64,000 nucleotides of DNA from Gemmatimonadota bacterium (GCA_040882465.1 JBBEBG010000033.1:16941-80940); one strand, 5' to 3'; shown: positions 26,838 through 35,989, numbered from the stretch's first letter. Notes: generated by a model from the sequence alone, not told the origin. Numbers and translations: made by a program.

Positions 26838-27785
26838 ATGACGCGCCGGGACTCCCTGACCGACGTGCCTGGCCTCGCGGTCGGCCATGCGGAGGTCCCG
26901 GGCGGGGGGAGTGGGTGCACGGTGATCCTCGGGCCCTTCCGGGCCCGGGTGGACCGGCGCGGGCCGGCGACTGGATCGCGGGAGCTCGAGGCGCTCCGGG
27001 AGGAGCACCCCGTCCCTCGCGCTGAAGCCCTTCTCCTCACCGGAGGCTCGGCCTTCGGGTTGGCCGCTGCGGACGGGGTCGTCGAGTGGCTCGAGGCGGC
27101 GGGTAGGGGCTACCAGACGCGGGTGGCACGTGTCCCGATCGTACCGGCCGCGGTCGTATACGACCTCGCCCCCGGGCGGGCCCGGCCCGGGCGCACTGAA
27201 GGCCGGAAGGCATGTGAGGCCGCGTCGCAGTCGCCGGTTGCGGAAGGATCCCGGGGCGCGGGCACGGGGACGACGGTGGGAAAGCTCTTCGGAATCGAGC
27301 AGGCAAGTCGGGGCGGGGTCGGATCGTCTTCCCTGCGGGTGTCGGGATGGACCGTGGGTGCCCTCGTCGTGGTGAACGCGGTCGGCGACGTCCTCGCGGA
27401 CGGGTGCGTTGCCGCCGGACCCCGGGCGGGGACGCCGGACTCCGAGATCACCCGGCGCGCGCTCGAGGGGTCGGACCTCGGGGGTGCGGGAGAGGAGGGC
27501 GACACCGGACCCGGGGCCATGGAGAACACGACACTCGCCGTGGTCGCGACGGACGCGCCCGTGGACGATCCGGGGCTCGTGAAGGTAGCCCGACTTGCCT
27601 CGACCGCTCTGGCCCGGAGAATCTCTCCCGTGCATACTCCCTTTGACGGGGATCTCACCTTCGCCCTCTCCACGGCCGAGCACGGCGACCGCCTGGAAGC
27701 CCGGCGACTTCTCCTCCTGGGGCTCGCGGCGCGCGAGGCGCTCGAAACAGCGATCCTGCGCGCCGTCGGCGGAGAGAGGAGCTGA
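26838..27785 (+). CDS. P1/S58-family self-processing aminopeptidase (DmpA-like)
   Basis: Member of the DmpA/BapA peptidase family, N-terminal nucleophile hydrolases that cleave themselves into two chains to expose a Ser and then act as aminopeptidases or beta-peptidyl aminopeptidases. Of 315 residues, the start DSLTDVPGLAVGHAE, LLTGGSAFGLAAADGV and the block GTGTTVGKLFGIEQASRGGV are family hallmarks. VGSSSLRVSG is the likely cleavage region. No signal peptide is evident, so it is probably cytoplasmic. ATG at 26838 follows GAGGG closely, 55 bases after gyrA, and a HAD phosphatase gene follows 8 bases after its stop. Confidence 0.85.
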   Translation: MTRRDSLTDVPGLAVGHAEVPGGGSGCTVILGPFRARVDRRGPATGSRELEALREEHPVPRAEALLLTGGSAFGLAAADGVVEWLEAAGRGYQTRVARVPIVPAAVVYDLAPGRARPGRTEGRKACEAASQSPVAEGSRGAGTGTTVGKLFGIEQASRGGVGSSSLRVSGWTVGALVVVNAVGDVLADGCVAAGPRAGTPDSEITRRALEGSDLGGAGEEGDTGPGAMENTTLAVVATDAPVDDPGLVKVARLASTALARRISPVHTPFDGDLTFALSTAEHGDRLEARRLLLLGLAAREALETAILRAVGGERS

Positions 27786-27793
27786 CGGCGACG

Positions 27794-28477
27794 ATGGACC
27801 GCCTCGTGCTGTTTGACATTGATGGGACCCTCCTCTCCGGAGGTCCCGCCAAAGACGCGTTCCACCGCGCCCTCGTCGAGGTTTTCGGGACGGCGGGACC
27901 CATCGGAGAGTGGGAGTTCTCGGGAAAGACGGATCCCCAGATCGCCCGGGAGCTTCTCGGCGAAGCGGGGCTCCGCGACGAGGAGATTGACGCCGGATTC
28001 CCGCGGCTCTGGAGCCGGTACCTCGCGGAGATGGAGAGTCGGCTCCCCGAGCGGCCCCCTCGCGCGCTCCCCGGCGTTCCCGAGCTCCTCATGGAGCTAT
28101 CCGGACGCGGAACGGTCGCTCTGGCGCTCCTCACGGGAAATGTCGCGGAGGGCGCACGGCTGAAGCTCGCCGCGGCCGGGCTGGCGAGCTGGTTCGCGGT
28201 CGGGGCCTTCGGGTCGGACCGGGAGAAAAGGAACGAGCTTCCGACCATTGCGGTACGGAGAGCCCGGGATCACTGGGGTGTGGAGTTCTTGGCGCGGCGC
28301 GTAGTCGTCGTCGGGGACACCCCGAGGGACGTGGATTGCGGTCGTTGTCACGGGGCGCGGACGGTTGCGGTGGCGACGGGCCGTTTCGGGGAAGGGGCGC
28401 TTCGGGAAACGGGAGCAGATGTGGTGCTCCGCGACCTGGGTGAGACGGCTGCGGCGCTGGATGCGATTTTGAGCTGA
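27794..28477 (+). CDS. HAD-family phosphatase, phosphoglycolate phosphatase-like
   Basis: Haloacid-dehalogenase hydrolase of 227 residues. Motif I LVLFDIDGTLL contains the nucleophile and general-acid Asp pair, motif II is ALLTGNV, a Lys in FGSDREKRNEL supplies motif III, and motif IV is VVVGDTPRDVDC with acidic Mg ligands. The cap region (residues 17-85) resembles the small helical cap of phosphoglycolate phosphatases (Gph). The likely role is removing phosphate from a small metabolite such as 2-phosphoglycolate; the substrate cannot be proved from sequence. It begins 8 bases after the P1-peptidase stop and is likely in the same transcript. Confidence 0.85.
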   Translation: MDRLVLFDIDGTLLSGGPAKDAFHRALVEVFGTAGPIGEWEFSGKTDPQIARELLGEAGLRDEEIDAGFPRLWSRYLAEMESRLPERPPRALPGVPELLMELSGRGTVALALLTGNVAEGARLKLAAAGLASWFAVGAFGSDREKRNELPTIAVRRARDHWGVEFLARRVVVVGDTPRDVDCGRCHGARTVAVATGRFGEGALRETGADVVLRDLGETAAALDAILS

Positions 28478-28528
28478 ACGACGGCGGCGGAGTGCCGCCG
28501 GGAATCATTCGAAACGGGGGAGTGACCG

Positions 28529-29365
28529 GTGGCGAACCGAGCGGAACGGCGGAGACAGGGACGGGGCGGCCCCGCAGAGGGATCGTCGGGACGTTTGATC
28601 TGGATCCTGGGGGCCACCGCGCTCCTCGGGGTCGCGATCGTCGTGTGGAACCTCTATTCATCCGCCGTGGACGAGACGGTTCGCGGGCCGATCCCCCTCG
28701 CCTATAACTCGCCGCAGGAGCTCGTGGAGCTGGCCCAGGGGATCACGGCTGGAAATCCGAACGCCTCCGTGCGGATCATGGAGTTCGGCGACTACCAGTG
28801 CCCGACCTGCCTCCAGTTCTTCCAGGCCACCAAGCCCTTCCTCGACATGACGTACGTTCAGGGCGGCGCGGTGGCCTTCACCTTCCACGACTTCCCTCTC
28901 TACGAAGGGCACCCCCACGCCTTCCTCGCCGCGCGCGCGGCGAGGTGTGCCGGGGACCAGGATGCCTACTGGGGCTTCCACGATCATCTCTTTCAGAATC
29001 AGGCGCGGTGGTCCGCGCGCCCGGATCCGTCCGGAGACTTCATCGGCTTCGCGGAAGAGCTGGGACTGAACAGCGCGACATTCGAGAGTTGTCTCGCGAG
29101 TGACGCCCATGCCGAAGTCGTGATGGCCAACCGGCTCCTCGGAGAACAGCTCGGGGTCCAGGGAACGCCCACGATTCTCGTGGACACGGGAGAGGGGCGG
29201 GCAGTCCGCCTCGAAGACTTTGGCCTCGAGAGCATCCGCCGCGTGGTGGATGCGGCACTCCTGAGCGCGCAGCCTCCGGAAGACTCCGCCTCCGCAGAGG
29301 GCGACTCCGTGGGCGCGAGCTCGGCGGTGAGCGGGGGCGCCACGCCTTCCGGCGGAACGCCGTGA
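28529..29365 (+). CDS. Membrane-anchored DsbA-like thiol-disulfide protein
   Basis: Thioredoxin-fold protein of 278 residues. A basic N-terminus (MANRAERRRQGRGG) and one membrane helix (about residues 22-42, LIWILGATALLGVAIVVWNL) anchor it facing outward. The catalytic CxxC is in EFGDYQCPTCLQFF, and the cis-proline loop is GVQGTPTILVD. It belongs to the DsbA-type branch with an N-terminal anchor seen in many GC-rich bacteria, probably making or shuffling disulfides in exported proteins. The C-terminal 35 residues are Ser/Gly/Ala-rich. GTG start at 28529 follows GGGGGAG at 7 nt. The stop overlaps the next start as GTGA. Confidence 0.88.
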   Translation: MANRAERRRQGRGGPAEGSSGRLIWILGATALLGVAIVVWNLYSSAVDETVRGPIPLAYNSPQELVELAQGITAGNPNASVRIMEFGDYQCPTCLQFFQATKPFLDMTYVQGGAVAFTFHDFPLYEGHPHAFLAARAARCAGDQDAYWGFHDHLFQNQARWSARPDPSGDFIGFAEELGLNSATFESCLASDAHAEVVMANRLLGEQLGVQGTPTILVDTGEGRAVRLEDFGLESIRRVVDAALLSAQPPEDSASAEGDSVGASSAVSGGATPSGGTP

Positions 29366-29574
29366 GCCGGGCGGACGCGACTACGACCGTGCGCCTTCTC
29401 TTCGCGGACGAGGGGACGTACCGGGAGATGGAGATCGCGGTACCGACGGAGGCGCTCGACCGGTATGACCGCCTGATCGATCTTCTCCAGGAGGAACCCG
29501 CCGTCCTCAAGAACCTTTACGTGGATCTTCGCCGCCTTTGTGCGGCGGAGGTCGCGAGCGGCCGAAAGAAGTAG
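29362..29574 (+). CDS. Small conserved-looking protein, unknown function
   Basis: A 70-residue soluble protein starting with GTG that shares GTGA with the stop of the DsbA-like gene, so it is translationally coupled. The sequence TTTVRLLFADEGTYREMEIA followed by a predicted amphipathic helix (EALDRYDRLIDLLQEEPAVL) looks like a small alpha/beta domain with a basic end (ASGRKK). I recognise no family. Coupling and a sensible composition argue that it is real. Confidence 0.6.
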   Translation: MSRADATTTVRLLFADEGTYREMEIAVPTEALDRYDRLIDLLQEEPAVLKNLYVDLRRLCAAEVASGRKK

Positions 29575-29600
29575 CCGGCTACGCCTCCGCTACTCCCCCG

Positions 29601-30191
29601 CTACTCCGAAGAGGCGGCGCTCAGGCGGGCCAGGGCGCGCTCCCGCGTCCATTCATGTACGACCGCGGGCGGCCAGCTTCCCGCCGCGGCCGCTTCTAGG
29701 AGGCGCCCCGCTTCGGCGCGGGCGCGACGCGCAGTGGCGCGATCCACCCATTCCTCGCGCTCGGCCTCTTCCAGCTCTTCCTCGTCGAGGAGGATCGCCG
29801 CGTCCGCGGGCCCGCTGTCCCCGCGTCCTTCCGCGGCCGGAATCCAAAGATCCAGAAAGAGATCGGTCGTCTCCCAGATTCCTCCCGGCCCGAACCGGCA
29901 AGGCGAGATGACGTTGGCGTAGATCCCGGTGAGCGAGCCGTCGGCACGGTGGAAACGACCGATGTCGTGCCAGGCTTCCGGAAAGGTGAACCAGACGGCG
30001 TCAGATCCCTCCTCCAGCGCGATCCGGCCGCCGATCCGCAGTGGGTCTTCCCGCTCCAGTCCGCGTGCGAGGGTGACCTTCACCGCCGCGTCCTCGTGTA
30101 CCAGCGTCTGGACGAAGACGTCGATCCGCCCGGGGGGACGGAGGTACCGAATCCTGATTTCCGGGAGATCAGCCCCGCGCGGGGAAGGCAT
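29601..30191 (-). CDS. DUF402-family protein
   Basis: A 196-residue protein whose first two thirds match the DUF402/FAU-1-like fold: IRIRYLRPPGRIDVFVQTLV, VWFTFPEAWHDIGRFHRADG, GIYANVISPCRFGPG and TDLFLDLWIPA. Characterised members are nucleoside di/triphosphate phosphatases or RNA-associated proteins with metal-binding acidic residues; here DLFLDLW and LLDEEELEEAE provide such residues. The C-terminal helix is charged. ATG at 30191 lies 23 bases inside the end of the FadJ-like gene, so the two overlap and are probably cotranscribed. Exact activity is unknown. Confidence 0.7.
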   Translation of the reverse strand: MPSPRGADLPEIRIRYLRPPGRIDVFVQTLVHEDAAVKVTLARGLEREDPLRIGGRIALEEGSDAVWFTFPEAWHDIGRFHRADGSLTGIYANVISPCRFGPGGIWETTDLFLDLWIPAAEGRGDSGPADAAILLDEEELEEAEREEWVDRATARRARAEAGRLLEAAAAGSWPPAVVHEWTRERALARLSAASSE

Positions 30192-32307
30192 CGTAGAACC
30201 CCCGGTCCTCTCGCGCGAGCTGGAGAAGGAGCGGCGCGGGAGCGAATCGAGAGGCCCCGTCGCGCTCGAACGTCGCGAGCCGCTCCGCGACCCAACGTGG
30301 GTGCCGCTCGTCGCCGAGGCGAAGGAGGCCTCCACGGAAGGGAGGGAATCCCGTTCCCATGATCATCGCGAGGTCCACGTCCGCGGCGGCGGTGGCGACT
30401 TCGTCGGCGAGGATGCGCGCGGCTTCGTTGATCATCGTGAGGACGAGGCGGTCGCGAATCTCTTCGCGCGAGGGCCCGCCCCCCTGGGAGGGGGAACCCA
30501 GATTCATCGCTTCGTACGCACCTGGCTCCACTCCCTTTTCCCGGTCGTCCTCGTAGAGATAGACGCCGACCCCACCCTTCCGACCCAGGCGCCCGGACGC
30601 GCCGAGGGCGACGAGGGGCGGGGAGGGCGCCATCCGGTCGCCCAGCGCCACGTGAAGGGCCTCTCCCGCATGGCCCATGATGTCAATGCCGATCTCGTCG
30701 ATCAGCCGGAGGGGGCCCATCGGCATTCCGAACTGCCGTGCGACCCCGTCTACGGCAGCGATGGACGCGCCTTCCTGAAGGAGGAAGCCGGCTTCGTTCA
30801 GGTAGGGTCCGAGGATTCGATTCACGAGAAAGCCGGGGCCGTCGCGGACGACGATGGGCACCTTCCCGAGGCGGAGGGCGAAGGCATAGGTCACGGCGAC
30901 CGCCTCGTTCGAGGTCGCGCGGCCGCGCACGACTTCGACGAGGGGCATCTTGTGGACCGGATTGAAGAAGTGCATCCCGAGCAGTCGCTCGGGATGTTTC
31001 AGCGAGGCCGCGATGGCGTCCACGGAGAGGCTCGAGGTATTCGTGGCGAGGACACACTGCTTGGACACCCGCCCCTCCAGCTCGCGGAAGACGCCGCGCT
31101 TGACCTCGAGCTTCTCGACCACCGCTTCGATGACGAGATCGGCGGCTCCGAACCCCGCTCCGTCCACTCCGCCGGAGATCCGCTCCATTCCCTGTGCCGC
31201 TTCCCGCTTTTCCAACTTCCTTCGATTCACGGCTTTGTCGAACAACGAGCGCGCGTACCGGAGCGCCTGGGCCACCGCCTCGTGCCTCACGTCACGAAGT
31301 CGGACGCGCGCCCCGTGATATGCGGCGAGCTGGGCGATTCCCCCGCCCATTACCCCCGCCCCGACCACTCCGAGCGCCGTCACCCCCCTCGCCTCGGCGA
31401 GTCCCGGGACGTGTGACCCTCTTCGCGCGCGCTCCCGGAGCTGGAAGACGTGCACGAGGTGGGTCGAGACGGAGGACGCGATGAGCTCCCCCGCGGCGGT
31501 GGCTTCGAGGTCGAGGGCCGCTTCGAGCGACCGCCCGCGCGACGACTTCACCACCTCGAGAATGCGCCGCGGCGCTGGATAGTGACCGCCCGTTTCCTTT
31601 TCGATCCGCCGCCCCGCGGCCCGGAAGAGAATCCAACGGCCGAGCGCGGATCCTTCGAGGAGCCTTGCCGAAAAGGGGCGCGGGGAGGGCGTGGGAAGGG
31701 ACGCGCCGCGGACGACGGCGCGGAGGAGGTCCTTCGCCGACTCGAGGAAGCCGCCGGCCGACCGCATCTCGTCCACGAGCCCGAGGCGCTTTGCGCTCCG
31801 CGCGCTAAGGCTACGCCCGGAGAGAAGCAGGTCGAGGGCGGCCGGGAGCCCGATCAACCGGGGAAGGCGCGACGTCCCGCCCCACGCCGGGAGGATGCCG
31901 AGAAGAACCTCCGGAAAGGCCAGGCTCGTGTCGGGGTGGTCGGAGGCGATGCGGATGCGGCATGCCAGGGCGAGCTCGAGCCCTCCTCCGAGGCAGGTCC
32001 CATGAATCGCCGCTATGGTGGGGACGGGAAGCCGCTCGATCCCGAGGTAGACGACCTGCCCGGTCCGGGACCCTTCGGCGCCTTCGTCCGGACTCTCCAC
32101 CTGCGCGATGGCCTCGATGTCCGCTCCGACGATGAAGGAGTGTGTTTTCGCGCTGGAAAAGAGGACGCCGCGAACCCGCCCCGACTCGGCATCGCGCCGA
32201 AGCTCGCGAACGATCTCGCCGAGGCGCCGCATAACCGGCTCGGTGAGGATATTGGCCGACCGATTCGGGTCGTCGAAGGTGACGTGGGCGAGTCCTTCGT
32301 CGTCCAC
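30169..32307 (-). CDS. fadJ: Fatty-acid oxidation multifunctional enzyme (enoyl-CoA hydratase / 3-hydroxyacyl-CoA dehydrogenase)
   Basis: Alpha subunit of the beta-oxidation complex. The N-terminal crotonase domain has SFIVGADIEAIAQ and the oxyanion-hole block IHGTCLGGGLELALACRIRIAS, with the second catalytic Glu in SLAFPEVLLGILPAWGG. The dehydrogenase has the NAD site GVVGAGVMGGGIAQLAA and the catalytic HFFNPVHKMPLVEVV. At 712 residues it matches FadJ/FadB. The GTG at 32307 gives an N-terminus slightly short for the family and lacks a Shine-Dalgarno; homology-like sequence extends a few residues upstream (PLLSVDDEGLAHV), so the real start may be a rare codon just upstream. No thiolase gene is nearby, so its FadI/FadA partner must be elsewhere. 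Confidence 0.92.
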   Translation of the reverse strand: MDDEGLAHVTFDDPNRSANILTEPVMRRLGEIVRELRRDAESGRVRGVLFSSAKTHSFIVGADIEAIAQVESPDEGAEGSRTGQVVYLGIERLPVPTIAAIHGTCLGGGLELALACRIRIASDHPDTSLAFPEVLLGILPAWGGTSRLPRLIGLPAALDLLLSGRSLSARSAKRLGLVDEMRSAGGFLESAKDLLRAVVRGASLPTPSPRPFSARLLEGSALGRWILFRAAGRRIEKETGGHYPAPRRILEVVKSSRGRSLEAALDLEATAAGELIASSVSTHLVHVFQLRERARRGSHVPGLAEARGVTALGVVGAGVMGGGIAQLAAYHGARVRLRDVRHEAVAQALRYARSLFDKAVNRRKLEKREAAQGMERISGGVDGAGFGAADLVIEAVVEKLEVKRGVFRELEGRVSKQCVLATNTSSLSVDAIAASLKHPERLLGMHFFNPVHKMPLVEVVRGRATSNEAVAVTYAFALRLGKVPIVVRDGPGFLVNRILGPYLNEAGFLLQEGASIAAVDGVARQFGMPMGPLRLIDEIGIDIMGHAGEALHVALGDRMAPSPPLVALGASGRLGRKGGVGVYLYEDDREKGVEPGAYEAMNLGSPSQGGGPSREEIRDRLVLTMINEAARILADEVATAAADVDLAMIMGTGFPPFRGGLLRLGDERHPRWVAERLATFERDGASRFAPAPLLLQLAREDRGFYDAFPARG

Positions 32308-32385
32308 AGAAAGGAGTGGGGTGGGGGAACCGGAGGCCGCGCTTTTGATGGTGCCCCCCTGGTCGGGACTCTAGGCCGGAGGAAA

Positions 32386-32421
32386 GACCGCCCCGGAGAC
32401 CCGAAGGCCCCCGGGGCGGTC
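32386..32421 (-). terminator. Hairpin terminator after the 32.4-33.2 kb lipoprotein gene
   Basis: Perfect 11-bp inverted repeat, GACCGCCCCGG (32386-32396) with CCGGGGCGGTC (32411-32421), around a 14-base loop, followed on the minus strand by TTTCCTCC. It lies 26 bases past the lipoprotein stop and upstream of fadJ. The stem is strong but the T-run is short. Confidence 0.6.
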
Positions 32422-32446
32422 GCGACCGCGTCGCGGCCTTCGAGGC

Positions 32447-33226
32447 TCAGTAGATCTCCCGGACCTCGGCGTTTTCGCGACTCAACCGGACCTGGACCGG
32501 ATCGCCTCGCTGGACGTTCATCAATTCGTTCCAATAAAGCTCATGGGTCGCCTCAGGCTGGCGCGCGTGCACCCACCAGTCCCCGGGCGACACGGAGAAA
32601 AACGCCGCCCCGGACGCATCCGTCGTATCGGTCAAGATTTCCAGGCCGGAGGCATTCAGGCGCGCGGCCACGACCAATTCCCAGTCGGCGAATGCTTCGT
32701 CCTCCCAGGCCATGACTGACGCCGAGAACTGCTCGAGCTCGGCGAAGGCCTCCCGTTGCATCCGGTCGAAGCTTTCGAACGCCTCGTCCTTCACGCGTTC
32801 GGCCTGGTTCGCCCGCGCTTCCTCCCGGTCGAACTCCTGCACCAGAATTCGGTACTGCGCCTCGGCGCGGCTGAATTGGGTGATCTCGTCCTGGATCTCC
32901 TGGAGCCGGTCGCGTGCCGCGAGCCATGCACCCTCGGCTTCCGTCCACGTCTGCCGGGCCTCCGCGATCGAATCACGCTTCGCCGCGAGGGCGGCCGGGA
33001 GTTGGGGCTCCGGGCTCGGCGCGGCCGCCGAAAGGGAATCGAAAATCAAGTCCCGGTCGAAGGGAAGAAGCTGTACCCGGAGATCCGTGAGAGGGCGAAC
33101 GATGCGGTCCCCGGTCTCGGGATCCGGGAGGTCGAGCTCCGCGGTCACCGCGACCTGGCCCGAACCGCACGCCGACAGGACCAGAAGGGAAAGCGCCCCC
33201 GCGCACCAATGCTTCGCTCGATCCAT
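32447..33226 (-). CDS. Lipoprotein with central coiled coil
   Basis: A 259-residue protein. The signal peptide ends in the lipobox VLSACGSG. A short beta-rich segment (GQVAVTAELDLPDPETGD) comes first, then a long charged helical region at about residues 85-185 (rich in Ala, Glu, Arg and Gln, for example RDSIAEARQTWTEAEGAWLA) that should form a coiled coil. It ends with a carboxypeptidase-regulatory-like beta domain (TDTTDASGAAFFSVSPGDWW). ATG at 33226 gives MDRAKHWCAGALS; the open frame continues 20 codons upstream but those add nothing recognisable. Probably a periplasmic structural or tethering protein; function unknown. It has its own terminator downstream. Confidence 0.7.
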   Translation of the reverse strand: MDRAKHWCAGALSLLVLSACGSGQVAVTAELDLPDPETGDRIVRPLTDLRVQLLPFDRDLIFDSLSAAAPSPEPQLPAALAAKRDSIAEARQTWTEAEGAWLAARDRLQEIQDEITQFSRAEAQYRILVQEFDREEARANQAERVKDEAFESFDRMQREAFAELEQFSASVMAWEDEAFADWELVVAARLNASGLEILTDTTDASGAAFFSVSPGDWWVHARQPEATHELYWNELMNVQRGDPVQVRLSRENAEVREIY

Positions 33227-33343
33227 CAGCTCACTCCGCCATTGTGTGGGTGAAAGGTCAACGCAAAGTACTATCGTTTCCGCCATTCCATCAAGCTCGA
33301 AGGGGCCCGCCCGAGTCCAGCCCCGGCGAGGGCCGTGATTCGG

Positions 33344-34699
33344 TCAGCGGCCAGTGAGTCCTTGGGGCCCGTAGAGGAGGGATCGGGGCGGCCCCGCGGC
33401 CTGAGCGGCCTCCGCTACTCCTTCACGCTCGAGTCGCCACAGCTCCACCTCGGGGTCGGCGAGGGGAACCCTCCCGAGCGACGCCTCGCGGACGATCCAA
33501 CGGACGAGGTTCTCCGGAGCCGCGAGGTCGAGGAAAACCCTCGAACGGAATCTACGCCGCGTAAGCTCGAAGAAGGCACCCTCGGGCGGCGCCGAGCCCA
33601 GCGAATCGAAGGCGCTGCGTAGGCGCCCTTCCCACTCCTCGGCCCGGAACGGGTCCACGCTGGCGGAGATGACCACGACCGGCGCATCGCGGATCCGCTC
33701 GACCGAAACGTCGGCCTCGAAGAGACCCGGGTCCGGGGGGGTGCGGATGAGGTTCTCGATCACCAGGTGAGCGAGGAAGTCGAGGAGGAAACCAGGCGAC
33801 CCCGGCGGAAAGGGGAATGCGATCGCCATCCAGGTGGATGTGAGGCTTCGGTCGAGGACGACACGTTCGGGAGTGCTCCAGGCGGGTGCTCCGGTCGCCG
33901 TTGCAGGCACCCTGAGAGGCGGAAGGCCCACTCCGTGCGTCCGCAGGACCGGGGGGGGAGGAAGGGTCGCGGTGCCGTCTGCTCCGGAGACGGGTGCGGC
34001 CGCCGCACCGGCCGCGTCCGCTGGGACCGGAAGCGGACGAGGGAGCGGCGCGCGGCCCAAGGTCACCAGCGATACGCTGGACTGGAAGGCCGCTTCGACC
34101 TCGGCCCGATCCACCGGACCGGTCAGGGCGGCGACACCCGAGCCGCGCGGGAGGTGTTCGGTCCGGAAGGCCGCGAGATCCGAGGGTTGGAGTCCCACGA
34201 TCGTCCCGACCGTCCCCACCGCCGGACGGGCGGCGGGGTGCGTCGGCCCGAGGAGGAGAGCCGCACGCTCCCGTTCGAAGCCGCGAACCGGGGCACCCTC
34301 TTCGAACTGGAGGACCTGAGCCGCCTCCGCGCGCGCGGCATCCACCTCGGCCTGGGTGGGCACCCGGGTGTAGAGGAGCGCCTCGAGCTCCCGAAGGGCT
34401 TCGCGCCAACTGTCGGGGGCCGCGAGAAGAACGACCACGGTCTCCTCGGCCCCGACCTCCACCAGGACCTGGGCCCCGTGTCCGATGAGCGGATCGGTGG
34501 CGGCTCGCTGGAGGACACGGCCGAAGAGGTGGGCCCGACCCTCCTGGCCAACGGGATCTTCCGCGGCGCCCGCCGGAAATCGAAGGGCTACAGCGACGAC
34601 CCGGGATTCGGGATCGGGGAGAAAGTGGACGGCCTGATACGCCGCGGGGGCAGAGTCGCCGGCCAGCGCGGCGAGGGCGAGGAGGAGCGCGGCTCTCAC
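33344..34699 (-). CDS. M16-like (insulinase-fold) protein lacking zinc ligands
   Basis: A 451-residue secreted protein (signal peptide LLLALAALAGDSAPA). Its N-terminal part follows the M16 pattern, with FPAGAAEDPVGQEGRAHLFG where active enzymes read DPxGxxGLAHFLEHM. The HxxEH zinc motif is therefore reduced to HLFGR with no Glu or second His. A long Pro/Ala-rich linker (about residues 215-260) leads to a second M16-like half. It is inferred to be a non-catalytic M16 subunit that could pair with the neighbouring homologue. The start overlaps that gene's stop as ATGA, so the two are translationally coupled. Confidence 0.65.
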   Translation of the reverse strand: MRAALLLALAALAGDSAPAAYQAVHFLPDPESRVVAVALRFPAGAAEDPVGQEGRAHLFGRVLQRAATDPLIGHGAQVLVEVGAEETVVVLLAAPDSWREALRELEALLYTRVPTQAEVDAARAEAAQVLQFEEGAPVRGFERERAALLLGPTHPAARPAVGTVGTIVGLQPSDLAAFRTEHLPRGSGVAALTGPVDRAEVEAAFQSSVSLVTLGRAPLPRPLPVPADAAGAAAAPVSGADGTATLPPPPVLRTHGVGLPPLRVPATATGAPAWSTPERVVLDRSLTSTWMAIAFPFPPGSPGFLLDFLAHLVIENLIRTPPDPGLFEADVSVERIRDAPVVVISASVDPFRAEEWEGRLRSAFDSLGSAPPEGAFFELTRRRFRSRVFLDLAAPENLVRWIVREASLGRVPLADPEVELWRLEREGVAEAAQAAGPPRSLLYGPQGLTGR

Positions 34700-35892
34700 G
34701 GGCTCAGCGTCTCCCGTACGGGGGATGTGGCCGCGAGCGATTGCAGGAAGGCGATGACATGGGCGTGCGTAAGTCCCTCGAGCTCGCCGAGCATGACTTC
34801 AGCGCCCCCCGGTCCCCGTCCCGAGTCCCACGCCTGGCCGACCAGGTCCGCGAGCCCCCAGGGTGTCCGGCCGACCAGGAGGATCTCGGCGCGGAGCGCG
34901 CCCGCGATGCGGCGCGTGTCCGCGTCGGTGATTTGACCGGCCGCGTCCGCGAGGACGGCCCGGATGCGCCGTTCCATCGCCTGGCGGCTGCGCGGATAGG
35001 CCGCCCCGGCCAGGACGAGGGCCCGGACGCCTCCCAGGTCCCAGATCTCGACCCCGGACTCGAAGTCGCCCGCCTCGGACGCGAGCAGCTCTCCCATCCA
35101 CCGCGCCGCGACGAGAGCCACGGCTTCGGTGCCGGGGTCGAGCCGATACGCGTCCACGGTCCAGTTCCGGATGACCTGGGCGTTGGGGCGGGAAGCCCCC
35201 GTGCCCGGACCGGGAAAGGTGGCCGGAATTGGGGCGTCCTGCGGAAGCCCGACGGCCGTGAGCGCCGTGAGCACGAGCGCGGCGGGGAGGCGCGCGGCGA
35301 CGACCACTCGCATCGCCTCACGACGGTGGCTCCTCGCCCAGACCGCCTCGAGCCTCTGTTGATCCATCCGGTCGAGCGAACCCTGCGAGCCGGGAAGGGG
35401 AGCGTTCGCGGGAACGAGCGCCTCCCGAATCCTCTGGAAGAGGACGCCCTGGGGGGTCTCGAGCTGGCGGTCCTGCTCCACTCTGAGCCGGCGCCGCGCG
35501 CCCTCGAAGGTGAGGGGGGAGGGCGCGGCTACCCCCTCCCGGAGAATCCACGCCAGAAAGTCGAGATCCGCGGAGGCCCCCGACACCTCGTAAACGACGG
35601 CCTGGGGCGTTCGGTGCACTTCCACGCGTGCACCGATCCGGGCGGCGAGCGACAACATCCGGTCCTCCGCCTGGATCCGCAGGAGCTGTCCGGCGCCGGC
35701 CTCATCCTGCGATTCTTCGAGTGGGACGGAGAGTCGAATCGAAACGACTTCGGGGGGGACAGACCGGAAGATCGCGACCTCGGGCCCTCCCGGAGGGCTC
35801 AGCGTCTCGTCGGGGAGAAGAGTGGGCGGGCCCGCACCGATCCCTTGGAATACCGCGACGATGCCCAGGAGCAGGGTGGAGGATACGGTCAT
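34696..35892 (-). CDS. Second M16-like protein lacking zinc ligands
   Basis: A 398-residue protein with an N-terminal hydrophobic signal (TLLLGIVAVFQGIGAGPP). The block VVSIRLSVPLEESQDEAGAG, then QLLRIQAEDRM, corresponds to the region of M16 peptidases that holds HxxEH, but no His remains. Later segments (SLDRMDQQRLEAVWARSHRR, then MRVVVAARLP) fit the middle of an M16 half. It is coupled to the downstream homologue by ATGA. Bacterial M16B systems often pair one catalytic with one inactive subunit; here neither has the zinc site. It could be a chaperone-like or binding pair, or the active partner could be encoded elsewhere. Confidence 0.6.
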   Translation of the reverse strand: MTVSSTLLLGIVAVFQGIGAGPPTLLPDETLSPPGGPEVAIFRSVPPEVVSIRLSVPLEESQDEAGAGQLLRIQAEDRMLSLAARIGARVEVHRTPQAVVYEVSGASADLDFLAWILREGVAAPSPLTFEGARRRLRVEQDRQLETPQGVLFQRIREALVPANAPLPGSQGSLDRMDQQRLEAVWARSHRREAMRVVVAARLPAALVLTALTAVGLPQDAPIPATFPGPGTGASRPNAQVIRNWTVDAYRLDPGTEAVALVAARWMGELLASEAGDFESGVEIWDLGGVRALVLAGAAYPRSRQAMERRIRAVLADAAGQITDADTRRIAGALRAEILLVGRTPWGLADLVGQAWDSGRGPGGAEVMLGELEGLTHAHVIAFLQSLAATSPVRETLSP

Positions 35893-35989
35893 CGGCCTAC
35901 GGATGCTCCGCGAGCGCCTGTGCGGAGCCTTCCCTGCGAGCTTCGGTGAGCCACCCGTGTCTCGCTCCGGGTCATGGGTCCCTGGGGAA

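Noticed and set aside
24230..27040. A minus-strand open frame of over 900 codons opposite gyrA
   Set aside because: Antisense shadow of gyrA and its neighbour; Asp/His/Arg/Pro-rich with no recognisable fold or ribosome site.
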